NCBI RefSeq assembly: GCF_003122085.1
Contig: NZ_QEXV01000001.1
Span: forward strand, 62,001 to 126,000
Direction of reading: 5' to 3'
DNA from: Marinicauda salina
GTDB lineage: Bacteria; Pseudomonadota; Alphaproteobacteria; Caulobacterales; Maricaulaceae
DNA length: 64,000 bases
Program-made: the position numbers and the translations under genes
The notes under the pieces: model-generated
Told to the model about the DNA's origin: nothing
Seen by the model: only the letters and a program-made list of their open reading frames with translations
Database searches by the model: none
In this document: positions 8,586 to 19,100 of the stretch, in pieces
Layout: each line of letters begins with the position of its first letter
How positions within the stretch are numbered: position 1 is the first letter of the stretch

Positions 8586-8944
8586 GATCCGCGCTCCGGC
8601 TTGTCGGCGTCGTCGAGGCCCAAGAGCTTACGCCCCCAATCGCCGAGGCTCTCGGCGATCATGGCGAAGAGGTCCGCCAGGCCGCACAGGAGGCGGCCAA
8701 GCTGCTCGCGCTCGGGATCGTCGCACTCGACGCGCGCGCGATCCTTCTGCGGGTCGGTCGCCTTGCGATGGCAGTTGACGCAGACGATGGCGAGTTCGTC
8801 GTTGTGCTTCTGCTCGCCGATATGATGGAGTTCGAGACAGAACGGATCGGACTCGCCGCATACGACGCAGGCGGGATTTCGAGTGCCGAGACGCCGGTAT
8901 TGCCGTTCCAGGCGTTCATCGCGCGGGGTGGGTGGGCTGGCCAT
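8582..8944 (-). CDS. HNH endonuclease
   Basis: A 120-residue protein with CVVC (about 26-29), LELHHI and CVNCH. This is the Cys-Cys / His-His / Cys-Cys framework of a zinc-braced HNH (His-Me finger) nuclease. The second half is a plain helical tail. Start ATG 8942-8944 is preceded on its strand by GAGGAAAC. It lies between the HTH protein and the polymerase in a leftward operon and overlaps the polymerase start by 4 bases. HNH nucleases are a recurrent casposon component of unknown role. Self-end processing or target cleavage are inferences only. Confidence 0.88.
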   Translation of the reverse strand: MASPPTPRDERLERQYRRLGTRNPACVVCGESDPFCLELHHIGEQKHNDELAIVCVNCHRKATDPQKDRARVECDDPEREQLGRLLCGLADLFAMIAESLGDWGRKLLGLDDADKPERGS

Positions 8945-8958
8945 AGTTTCCTCCTTGG

Positions 8959-9534
8959 CTAGCTGACGATCTGATAGATTTCGTAGAAGGCTTCCTCGCT
9001 CGCGGCGGCGAGCGCATGGAGCACGTTCGGATCGGTTTCGAAGGGGTGGAATTGGCCGCGAATGTCGGTCAGGCCCTCGCCGCGAAGCTCGGCGAGCAGG
9101 TCGATATCGTTCGATCGGACGAAGCGGCCTTGCCGATCCCAGGCGCGGCCGGCTTTCGAGGCGGGCTGATAGCCCTCGACGATCACCGTCTTCTGCTGAC
9201 CCTCGGAGAACATCGCCACGCGGCGCGGCCGGGGATCATGGATCGCCCAGGTCCGGCCTTTTCGCGTGGCGAGATTGCGCAGCTTGATGAAACGCCGCAC
9301 CCGGCGTTCGGATACGCCCGACGCGCGGGCCGCCGCGCGGAGGCTCTCCCCCTCGCGCATCGCGCGGATCGCGTCTTCGATCTCTGGCGCGCTCGGCGGG
9401 AGCTTGTCGAGATTGGAGGCGAGCGGCTCACCCTGGCGGGGATGGCCGCGCGCCTGGGCCTTGCTCAGACCACGCGCACGCCCGCGCTCAAGGCGGCGGC
9501 GGTATTCGGCGGCGAAGTCGCGTTCTCTCGACAT
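8959..9534 (-). CDS. HTH-containing protein of the casposon core
   Basis: A 191-residue protein. Residues 1-35 are a basic helix (RRRLERGRARGLSKAQARGH). Residues about 50-85 read EIEDAIRAMREGESLRAAARASGVSERRVRRFIK, a typical helix-turn-helix of the resolvase/Hin type. The C-terminal half (FETDPNVLHALAAASEEAFYEIY) has no motif I know. It leads the leftward operon HTH-HNH-polB with a 14-base gap. By position it could bind the element's ends or regulate the operon. HTH proteins are common in casposons, but I cannot assign a specific function. Confidence 0.7.
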   Translation of the reverse strand: MSRERDFAAEYRRRLERGRARGLSKAQARGHPRQGEPLASNLDKLPPSAPEIEDAIRAMREGESLRAAARASGVSERRVRRFIKLRNLATRKGRTWAIHDPRPRRVAMFSEGQQKTVIVEGYQPASKAGRAWDRQGRFVRSNDIDLLAELRGEGLTDIRGQFHPFETDPNVLHALAAASEEAFYEIYQIVS

Positions 9535-9667
9535 CTCTCAATCCCATGCGTCTGGCCGGGAGCGGCCGCGTCATGGGTGAGAGGCTGAGCGTTCGAATTT
9601 CGGAGAAAACGCACCAAAATTTACCGGAATTAGGAAAATCAATTCCGCAAAATTTCGGGAACCCAAC
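9535..9667. promoter_or_regulatory. AT-rich spacer with inverted repeat upstream of the HTH operon
   Basis: This 133-base gap is much richer in A/T than its surroundings. It contains GGAATT (about 9632-9637) and AATTCC (about 9647-9652) as a short inverted pair, with AAAATTT on both sides. This would suit an operator or promoter for the leftward HTH-HNH-polB operon. It is inferred from composition and symmetry only. Confidence 0.35.
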
Positions 9668-10366
9668 CTATTGCTTTTCCACGATAACTTTTTTCACCAC
9701 ATCGTCGATCGTGGTACGGCCGAAGCCCCGCGTATCGCCTTTGTCAATATAGCTAAATCTTTGGGCGGCTTTAGCGATGACTTCGCGCCGCCTTTGGCTA
9801 AAGGGTTTCCTCAACCAATGCCGATCGGTCGCCATTAGCTCGCGGACGATTTGCTCGATCTCGTCGCGATAGCTGATCGGTCCGCGCCGTCGTGGCTTCG
9901 ATCCGGTGAGTGCGGCGAGTTCGTCCGGGCTGATGACGCGTACTGCGTCATAGGCTCGGCCGCGCGCTTCAATGAAGCTCGCTTGCCAATCGATCGTGGG
10001 CGGGATTTCCGCGTCGGGGTCGAAAAGGGAGCCGGGAACGGGCTCGCAACTGTCCGATCGCTCCGGCAACCAGGGCTTTCCATAGGCCTGGAGCATTCCG
10101 CTCCTGAGATGAAGGAGGCATTCTTCTTTGTACGATCGTTCCCAGTGAGCGCGTTTGAGTTCGCGTAGCTCCGGGTCCTTCGGCTCGAATCTCGTCCACG
10201 GTTGATCGGGATGATCGCTTGGATCGCCGTCGCGCGCGGGACGTAACAAGGCGACGTAATCCGCCTGGCGGCCCCAATCCGGCGTGTCGAGATCGATGTA
10301 TCGACGCCACGCCTCGCTCAACGGCGTCGCGGCCACCCAAATTTTTTCTGCACCCTTGGACGTCAT
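9668..10366 (-). CDS. Uncharacterised casposon protein
   Basis: A 232-residue soluble, charged protein I do not recognise. It starts at ATG 10364-10366, 35 bases from the cas1 start on the opposite strand, so both may share a bidirectional promoter. The middle part has acidic and proline-rich segments. The end (RDEIEQIVRELMATDRHWLRKPFSQRRREVIAKAAQRF) is a basic helical region that could bind nucleic acid. Part of its coding sequence (9748-9761) is a 14-base exact match to the element's left end (1343-1356). No catalytic motif is seen. Confidence 0.65.
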   Translation of the reverse strand: MTSKGAEKIWVAATPLSEAWRRYIDLDTPDWGRQADYVALLRPARDGDPSDHPDQPWTRFEPKDPELRELKRAHWERSYKEECLLHLRSGMLQAYGKPWLPERSDSCEPVPGSLFDPDAEIPPTIDWQASFIEARGRAYDAVRVISPDELAALTGSKPRRRGPISYRDEIEQIVRELMATDRHWLRKPFSQRRREVIAKAAQRFSYIDKGDTRGFGRTTIDDVVKKVIVEKQ

Positions 10367-10401
10367 TTGTTAATCTTTGGCGAGAGGTGCGGGGACAGGG
10401 G

Positions 10402-11490
10402 ATGCAACCTCTTAGAGATGATCTCTCGGCGGTGGACACGCCGATTTCGGGCGACGATTGGGCGTCGCGGTGCCGATATTGGCTTCGCGCCTATGAGGAA
10501 TCCATTCCCCGCCGAAAGCGGCGTGAACGTCAAGCGCATCCGCTCATTCTGACCGGCCAGGGGCTTTCCATCCGCGTCCATCGCGGCGCGCTCTCGATCC
10601 GCGACGGCAATACGCACTACCCCGCCGAAGTCCGCGAGCATCGCTTCTTCAAGGGCGCGCTTGATCGCCCCCCGCGTATCGTCGTCGTGGACGGCTCCGG
10701 CGAAATCACCCTCGACGCGATCGATTGGCTCGCCGAACAGGATATCCCCCTCATCCGTCTGCGCTGGGATGGCCGCGCGATCTCGGTCGTCGGCGAGCCC
10801 GCCTACGCCGCCGATCCCGACAAGGCCGCTTGGCAGGCCGCCGTGCGGGCGAATGAAGCCGAACGCGTCGCTTTCGGCATCCCCCTCATCCGCGACAAGA
10901 TCGAAGCCACGCTCGAAAACCTCGCCGACTACATGCCGTCGAGCGAGGCGAGAAACCGCGCCGCGCGCACCGCCGAAGCCGCACTCAAAGCCCTGGACGA
11001 TGCGCCGCCGCGCACCGTGTTCGATCTCATCGGGTTAGAGGGCAAGGCCGCGAAGGCGTATTTCCGCGCCTGGGCTGAATCGCCGATCCGCTGGAAAGGC
11101 CTCAAACAGCATCCCGTGCCGGAGGATTGGCTGACCTACGCCTCGCGGTCGGCGCTGCGCGCCAAGAAGGTGCCGAGCAATCGCCGGGCGACGCACCCGG
11201 TCAACGCCATGCTCAATTATGCCTACGGCATCCTCGAAGCGCGCACGCGCCTCCAGGTGATCGCCGAGGGCTATGATCCGACGCGTGGGATCGTTCATGG
11301 CGACAAGACCGATCCCGATCGGGAAACCCTCGTGTTCGACCTCATGGAACCCGGCCGCCCGCTCGCCGAGCGGCGCGTGCTGACGCTCCTGCGCGAGCAC
11401 ACATTCCATCCGGCGGATTTCGTGGTGACGAGCAAGGGGACGTGTCGGGTAACCCCTCAAATTGCTGTTCTTTTCGCCAAAATACCATAA
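10402..11490 (+). CDS. cas1: Cas1-family integrase (casposase)
   Basis: A 362-residue protein beginning at ATG 10402 (an upstream extension to 10219 is antisense to the neighbouring gene). The N-terminal beta domain shows HPLILTGQGLSIRV and RIVVVDGSGEITLDAIDWL. The helical integrase domain contains LEGKAAKAYF (E213), NAMLNYAYGIL, IVHGDK (H299) and VFDLMEPGRP (D313, E316), the Cas1 metal-binding set. No Cas2, other Cas gene or CRISPR array is present. With the family B polymerase and HNH gene this makes it the recombinase of a casposon. The C-terminus (CRVTPQIAVLFAKIP) stops where GC content collapses; Cas1 proteins commonly run a little further, so a short tail may have been lost. An N-terminal 45-residue extension precedes the Cas1 fold. 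Confidence 0.9.
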   Translation: MQPLRDDLSAVDTPISGDDWASRCRYWLRAYEESIPRRKRRERQAHPLILTGQGLSIRVHRGALSIRDGNTHYPAEVREHRFFKGALDRPPRIVVVDGSGEITLDAIDWLAEQDIPLIRLRWDGRAISVVGEPAYAADPDKAAWQAAVRANEAERVAFGIPLIRDKIEATLENLADYMPSSEARNRAARTAEAALKALDDAPPRTVFDLIGLEGKAAKAYFRAWAESPIRWKGLKQHPVPEDWLTYASRSALRAKKVPSNRRATHPVNAMLNYAYGILEARTRLQVIAEGYDPTRGIVHGDKTDPDRETLVFDLMEPGRPLAERRVLTLLREHTFHPADFVVTSKGTCRVTPQIAVLFAKIP

Positions 11491-11503
11491 ATTTGATTGT
11501 GCA

Positions 11504-12181
11504 ATGATTATAAAAAACAAATACGCAAAAAACATTGTTTCTTACATTGGATTCTTTTTATCAGTGCTTTCAATTTCAGCGCTTATAAAAGAGGGAATGA
11601 CGTCGGGCTGGTCAAAAATTTTTGATTTGCTGTTTTATTACTATAATCAATTTACGCTAATAATACTTTACCCTGTCGAAATATTATCAGAATTGCTTTA
11701 TAATTATTATGGAATCGAATTTATAGAGAATTGGAGGCACATTACAATTTTTTCGCTATTTGCGTTTGGTGCGGGGGCAAAAGGTATTAATAATTATTTA
11801 AATGAAAAAATTAAAAAAAACCAATTAAAATTAGTTTTTAATTTTGTATACTGGAGTGTCGCGATTATTTATTTAATATTTTTTACTGTTCAGTCCAATG
11901 GGCTTTCTGTATATAAAATATTAAATGATATGATAATTGCATTTTTTTCAGAAAAAATGCTTCCTTTATGGCTTCCTATTTTTATTTCGATTTATGCGAT
12001 GATTACGATCGCGTTTAGTGCATTCTCTGTTGCATTATTTATTACTTTAACGGTTACGCGAGCTAATAAGATACAGCGTTTTCGCACAATAGATATAGCA
12101 ATTAAAAATATAATATTTGGGACAGTCGGAGTGGCAATTCTATTTCTTTCTAATGCGGGCCTTCTACTGGTTGGGCTATAA
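11504..12181 (+). CDS. AT-rich predicted membrane protein (cargo)
   Basis: A 225-residue protein from ATG 11504 (MIIKNKYAKN). A longer frame to 11462 overlaps cas1 and is less likely. It has about five to six hydrophobic segments, near residues 10-30, 45-70, 80-100, 115-135, 155-190 and 205-225, with lysine-rich loops. GC is roughly 30 %, against about 65 % next door, with codon use dominated by A/T-ending codons, so it came from a different source than the rest of the element. No family recognised and no clear ribosome site. Its position just inside the right end is typical of cargo; a defence or immunity role is speculation. Confidence 0.65.
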   Translation: MIIKNKYAKNIVSYIGFFLSVLSISALIKEGMTSGWSKIFDLLFYYYNQFTLIILYPVEILSELLYNYYGIEFIENWRHITIFSLFAFGAGAKGINNYLNEKIKKNQLKLVFNFVYWSVAIIYLIFFTVQSNGLSVYKILNDMIIAFFSEKMLPLWLPIFISIYAMITIAFSAFSVALFITLTVTRANKIQRFRTIDIAIKNIIFGTVGVAILFLSNAGLLLVGL

Positions 12182-12214
12182 AGCGCCTCCTTACCTTTCA
12201 CCGAACTTCTGCGA

Positions 12215-12240
12215 ATTTTTTTCTGATATGTCTATACCCC
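12215..12240 (-). repeat. Right terminal inverted repeat of the casposon
   Basis: The last bases of the element read tctgatatgtctatacccc. Their reverse complement begins GGGGTATAGA and then becomes A-rich, mirroring the left end at 1339-1364. Confidence 0.7.
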
Positions 12241-12257
12241 CCCTCCCCTTGATGGGG
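12241..12257. repeat. Right 17-bp direct repeat flanking the casposon
   Basis: An exact copy of 1322-1338 (CCCTCCCCTTGATGGGG). It continues into AGGGTCGCGAGCG, the right half of the palindromic repeat that is missing at the left end of the element. Confidence 0.8.
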
Positions 12258-12490
12258 AGGGTCGCGAGCGCAGCGAGCGGGGTGGGGGTGTGAATTCCCG
12301 GACGCGCCGAAGGCGCGATCCGGGACCGGGCCGCGACAAGGCGCCGGAACCGGGAGGCCCCGGCTCTCCCCCGGATCAAGTCCGGGGTCGGCCGGGGTTT
12401 CAGGAAGCCCCCCACCCGACCCGGCCTGCGGCCGGGCCACCCTCCCCCTCCGTGGAGAGGGAGGGAAGGCCGCAGCTTCCCAATACCTCC
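12258..12490. repeat. Composite intergenic repeat block between the element and dnaE2
   Basis: No gene here. The stretch is built of GC-rich palindromes: the remainder of the CCCTCCCC palindrome, a GGACGCGCCGAAGGCGCG hairpin, a CCCCGGAT...ATCCGGGG type unit and a CCTCCCCCTCCGTGGAGAGGG hairpin. The same modules recur in inverted order at about 53700-53930, so this is a dispersed repeat family of the genome. Confidence 0.7.
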
Positions 12491-15747
<3,257 letters not shown>

Positions 15748-15748
<1 letters not shown>

Positions 15749-17286
15749 CACCCCGCTCCGTGCACGAACCAGCGCGGCCGGTCGGTCTCGCGGCCGTAGA
15801 GCCCGTCGCGGAACAGCCAGAAGCGCCGGCCTTCGTCGGTTTCGAGGCGGAAATAGTCGCGCGTCCGCCCCGATCCCGACCCCGGCGGGGCGCGCCACCA
15901 TTCCGGGGCGATGCGCTCGGGGCCCTCGGCGCGGGCGACGTGATGGCGCACGCGCCGCCAGGTGAAGCGCCGCGGCGGGCCGTCGGGGATCTCGGCGACC
16001 GCCTCGGCGGGCTCGGGCCGCTCCAGGACGAGCAAGGGCCGGCGCTCGGGCCGCTCCGGCCAGGACGGCGCGGGGTTTCCGGACGCGCGCGTCCAGCGCC
16101 CGGCGCGTTCGGGGACGTGGCTGTCTTCGGCCGTCGCGCGCAGGACGGCGGTCTCGCCCAGCCGCGCCGACAGCCGGTCGATCAGGCGGGCGAGATCGGT
16201 CCCGGCGGCGGCCTCCCCGGCGAGGTCGGACTGGACCGCGCGCAGAGGCTCGGCGAGCGCGGCGGCGGCCTCGATCAGATCGACGCCGAAGCCGATATCG
16301 ATTTCGGCGCGGTCGAGGCGTTCGTTGACGAGCCGAGCGAGATGGGCCGCGTCCCGGCTCGGCGCGGCCGCGCCGACGACGAGATCGCGCGCCGCCCCGT
16401 CGACGCGGTAGAGCGTCATCCGCACCCGGCGCGCGCCCAGCCCCTCGGCGGCGAGGTCCCGGCACAGCCGCTCGATCGCGGTTTCGGCGCCCGCCTTGAT
16501 CCCGTCGAGCGTCGTGCGCGCCTCGGCGAAGCGGGCCCGGGCCCGCAGGCTCGCGGCCGGCTGCAGCGGGTCGAGGCTTTCGCGCTCGACGCCCGCGGCC
16601 TGGTCGAGCCGGCGCAGGAGCTCCGTCCCGAAGCGTTTCGCCAGATCTGCGCGCGGCCGGGTCAGCAGATCGCCGACGCGCTTGAGCCCGAAGCGTTTCA
16701 GTCTCGCCGCGGTCGTCCCGATGCGCAGCGCCTCGACGGGCAGGGCTTCCAGCACGCCATGAACGTCGTCGGCCGCCGTCCAGCCCGTTTGCGACGCCGG
16801 GGCCTCGATGCGCGCCAGCGCCCAGGCCAGCCCGATCGTCGGCGCGGCGGCCGCGGACGCCTCGAGCCCCAGCGCGCGGGTCTCGGTCACGAGCTGTTCG
16901 AGCAGACGATCCTCGCCGCCGAACACGCCCGCGCAGCCGGTGATGTCGAGCAGCACGCCGTCGAGTCCGGGGTCGCCGGGATCGGCCGCCGTCCAGGGCG
17001 AGACCCGTCCGCACCAGCGCGCCAGCCGGACGAGCGCGGCGCGGTCGGCGTCCGGGTCGGCGGGCCTGGCGCGCAGTTTCGGGGCCAGGGCGCGCGCGTC
17101 GGCCACGCCCATGCCGCGCGTCAGCCCGGCGGCCTCGGCGGCCGGGGTGAGCGCATGCAGCCGCTCGCCCCCCGCACCGGCGAGCGTCAGCACGAAGGGC
17201 GCGTCGGCATCGTCAGCCGGCGCGGCGGCGCGCGCGATCAGCCGGTCGGTCGGCCAGCGGGGCAGGCTGAGAGCGGCGAAGCGCAT
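15748..17286 (-). CDS. imuB: ImuB, Y-family polymerase-like mutasome protein
   Basis: A 512-residue protein from ATG 17284-17286 (MRFAALSLPRWPTDRL), the canonical ImuB N-terminus. A start at 17328 is possible but adds a non-conserved leader. The Y-family fold is recognisable (VLLDITGCAGVFGGEDRLL, then a helix-hairpin-helix region RLKRFGLKRVGDLL), but the catalytic acidic residues of active Y-polymerases are degenerate, as is normal for ImuB. The C-terminus (WWR...RDYFRLETDEGRRFWLFRDGLY) is the ImuB/DnaE2-interaction type. It is the first gene of imuB-dnaE2. A LexA box lies 109 bases upstream. Its first 70 bases are duplicated inside the 3' end of imuA. Confidence 0.94.
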
Positions 17287-17299
17287 CCTCGCTCCATTC
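17217..17299. repeat. 83-bp duplication of the imuA/imuB junction, copy at imuB
   Basis: Matches 19101-19183 with only a handful of mismatches, in the same orientation. It covers the imuB start codon and its first codons. The other copy is inside the end of imuA. Confidence 0.85.
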
Positions 17300-17394
17300 G
17301 GCCCGGGACCTCCCGCGCGGACGGACAAGGCCGGGGCCGCCAGGCCTCGCGCCCTCCGGACAGGGCGTCCAGCGGCGGAAGATCGGGAAAAGAT

Positions 17395-17409
17395 GTTCTA
17401 TCTTTGTTC
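17395..17409 (-). promoter_or_regulatory. LexA (SOS) box upstream of imuB-dnaE2
   Basis: GTTC-TATCTTT-GTTC fits the alphaproteobacterial LexA consensus GTTC-N7-GTTC. On the coding strand a TTGACT -35-like hexamer (17424-17429) lies just upstream, so LexA would cover the promoter. The same layout occurs upstream of imuA. Confidence 0.85.
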
Positions 17410-17447
17410 TCGCCCGGACCCGGAGTCAACCGATCCCCGGCGCCGTC

Positions 17448-17897
17448 TCATTCCCCCAGCAGGATGCGCGGGCCCGGCCCCTTGCGCGCCACCCGGTCCT
17501 CGGGGTTGTAGAGCGCGCAGACGTCGAGCGAGAGACAGCCGCAGCCGATGCAGCCGTCGAGATGATCGCGCATGCGCGTCAGCTCCGCGATGCGCGCCTC
17601 AATCCGCGTCCGGATCGCCGCGGAGATCTTCGCCCAGTCCGCCCGGTCCGGCGTGCGCGCCTCGGGCAGATCGGACAGCACGTCGCGGATCTCGGCGATC
17701 GTGAGGCCGAGCTGCTGGGCGATCAGGATGAAGGACAGCCGGCGGATGTCGGAGCGCGGGAAGCGACGCTGGCCGCCGCGATTGCGCATCGCCGAGACCA
17801 GACCCTGGGACTCGTAGAACCGGATCGCCGAGACCGACAGGCCGGTGCGCCGGGCGAGCTCGCCGATGGCCAGCAGATCCGTCATGCGCTTGGTCAT
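17448..17897 (-). CDS. soxR: Redox-sensitive transcriptional activator SoxR
   Basis: A 149-residue MerR-family regulator. An N-terminal winged helix (LLAIGELARRTGLSVSAIRFYESQGL) is followed by a dimerisation helix and a [2Fe-2S] cluster motif CIGCGCLSLDVC (C116, C119, C121, C127), spaced as in SoxR. The start is ATG 17897; an in-frame ATG at 17885 is an alternative. It senses redox-cycling compounds through oxidation of the cluster. It is divergent from the questin-oxidase-like gene, with a SoxR operator between them. It lies in the insertion separating imuA and imuB. Confidence 0.95.
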   Translation of the reverse strand: MTKRMTDLLAIGELARRTGLSVSAIRFYESQGLVSAMRNRGGQRRFPRSDIRRLSFILIAQQLGLTIAEIRDVLSDLPEARTPDRADWAKISAAIRTRIEARIAELTRMRDHLDGCIGCGCLSLDVCALYNPEDRVARKGPGPRILLGE

Positions 17898-17919
17898 GCG
17901 CCGCCCTCCGGATTGGAGC

Positions 17920-17950
17920 TTGACCTCAAGTTAACTTGAGGAACTAGGGT
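17920..17950 (+). promoter_or_regulatory. SoxR-controlled promoter with 19-bp spacer
   Basis: TTGACC (17920-17925) and TAGGGT (17945-17950) are separated by 19 bases, the overlong spacer typical of MerR-activated promoters. The spacer holds the perfect 18-base palindrome CCTCAAGTTAACTTGAGG (17924-17941), which matches the classical SoxR box. The promoter points at the questin-oxidase-like gene; SoxR may also control its own gene from here. Confidence 0.9.
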
Positions 17951-18026
17951 CGCCAAGTTCATCGCCCCGCTCCCGCCGCGACAGTCGGAGGCGAGGCCGT
18001 TCCGACACGCCGCCGAGGAAGCGACC

Positions 18027-19100
18027 ATGACCGACCCTTACGCCCTGCACGACCGAGCGCTCGAGATCCTGCGCCCCTATGGACCGAGCCTGGCCAACGG
18101 CCTCTTCAACCACGCGCCGATGGTGGTCGAGGCGCTCGCCGCCATGGGCCGCGGCGGCGACGCCCTCGCCTGGATCGAGGCCGAACGGGCCGGCTTCCAG
18201 CCCCGCCCGTCCGCGCAAGATCCGATCGATCCGGCGCACTGGCGCGAGACGCTCGGCGCGCGCGAGCGCTTCGAGGACTGGGCGGTCTTCTTCCGCGCCG
18301 AGATCGCGGAGCGGAGCTGGCGGGCGGCGCTCGATCTGTGGGCGCAGCGCCTGGCGCCGGGCTATGGCGCGGCCGCCGTGCACGGCGTATTGCGCACCGC
18401 CCACGCCGCCCGCGCGCTGGCGGCGGAGGCGACGGCGCCCCGCCTCGACGAACTCGCCGACGCGCTCGCGGCCTGGGCGGCGAGCTACGCAGAACTGCCG
18501 GTCGAGGCCGGAGCCGAATGCGGCGACCTCGATCCGGAGCCGGCGCTGGGCGCCGTCACGCCAATCGCGGCCGAGCTGCGCCCGACCGGCGGTTCGATCA
18601 CCGGCGGGCTCGCCCGACTGGCCCGGGCGCGGGACTTCGCCGCCGAGACGGCGCGCGCCGATCTGTCCGGCGACGCCGACGCGATCGCCGACGCCCTCGT
18701 CCTGGCCTTCGCGCGGCTGTTCCTCGACGCCGCCCGCGACGCCTATGGCGCGGTCGTGTTCACGCACGCCGTGACCGGCGCGGCGGCGGCGCGCAACCTG
18801 CTGCCCCTGACCGGCGAGGCGACGGGCCGCGCGCTGCTTTCCGGCGCCTGGCGGACGGGGTGCGCGCTGAAGGCGGTCTTCCTGCCCGCCGACGGCGAGG
18901 CCGCGGCCGATCTCGCGGTCCCGGCGCCGGACGCGCTCGCCGAAGCGGCCGTCCGTCACGGCGACGATCACGCGATCAAGCTCGCCGAGGCCTGCCTGTC
19001 GAGCCACGCGCGTCGCCCCGAGCCGGACCTGCTGCGCGCGGGCGCGCTGGCGCTGCGTCTCTTGCCCGCGCGCGAGACCGCGACGGCGGCGGCGTCCTAG
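18027..19100 (+). CDS. Questin oxidase family protein
   Basis: A 357-residue protein from ATG 18027 behind GAGGAAG. The motifs LANGLFNHAPMVVEAL, AVHGVLRTAHAARAL, VVFTHAVTGAAAARNLL and DDHAIKLAEACL match the questin oxidase-like family (DUF4243). Fungal members do Baeyer-Villiger-type ring opening of the anthraquinone questin. Several conserved His residues (in NHAP, HGV, THAV, DDHAIK) are present. Expression from a SoxR promoter suggests a role in destroying redox-active quinones. The actual substrate is unknown. Its stop codon overlaps that of convergent imuA (CTAG). Confidence 0.85.
   Translation: MTDPYALHDRALEILRPYGPSLANGLFNHAPMVVEALAAMGRGGDALAWIEAERAGFQPRPSAQDPIDPAHWRETLGARERFEDWAVFFRAEIAERSWRAALDLWAQRLAPGYGAAAVHGVLRTAHAARALAAEATAPRLDELADALAAWAASYAELPVEAGAECGDLDPEPALGAVTPIAAELRPTGGSITGGLARLARARDFAAETARADLSGDADAIADALVLAFARLFLDAARDAYGAVVFTHAVTGAAAARNLLPLTGEATGRALLSGAWRTGCALKAVFLPADGEAAADLAVPAPDALAEAAVRHGDDHAIKLAEACLSSHARRPEPDLLRAGALALRLLPARETATAAAS

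Larger units (their letters stand above)
1339..12240. mobile_element. Casposon (Cas1-encoding self-synthesising transposon) carrying a restriction-modification operon
   Basis: This 10,902-bp element is bounded by 17-bp direct repeats and inverted terminal repeats that begin GGGGTATAG. Gene order is M1-M2-R (rightward), then polB-HNH-HTH-unknown (leftward), then cas1 and a membrane protein (rightward). Cas1 plus family B polymerase plus HNH nuclease plus HTH, without Cas2 or a CRISPR array, is the defining casposon set (Krupovic and Makarova's casposon families). From memory, bacterial casposons are the minority class and include alphaproteobacterial examples. The restriction system and an AT-rich membrane gene look like cargo. 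Base composition is strongly mosaic: about 50 % GC in the RM part, 60-65 % in the core, roughly 30 % in the last gene. The boundary is inferred from the repeats; excision has not been shown. Confidence 0.82.

Noticed and set aside
10367-12240. CRISPR array near cas1
   Set aside because: No regularly spaced repeats were found within several kilobases of cas1, and no cas2 or effector genes are present.
1316-12261. Two independent palindromic repeats flanking the island by chance
   Set aside because: Each flank carries only one half of the full repeat unit, and joining them at the 17-mer recreates the intact form seen at 53907-53928. Chance neighbours would both be complete.
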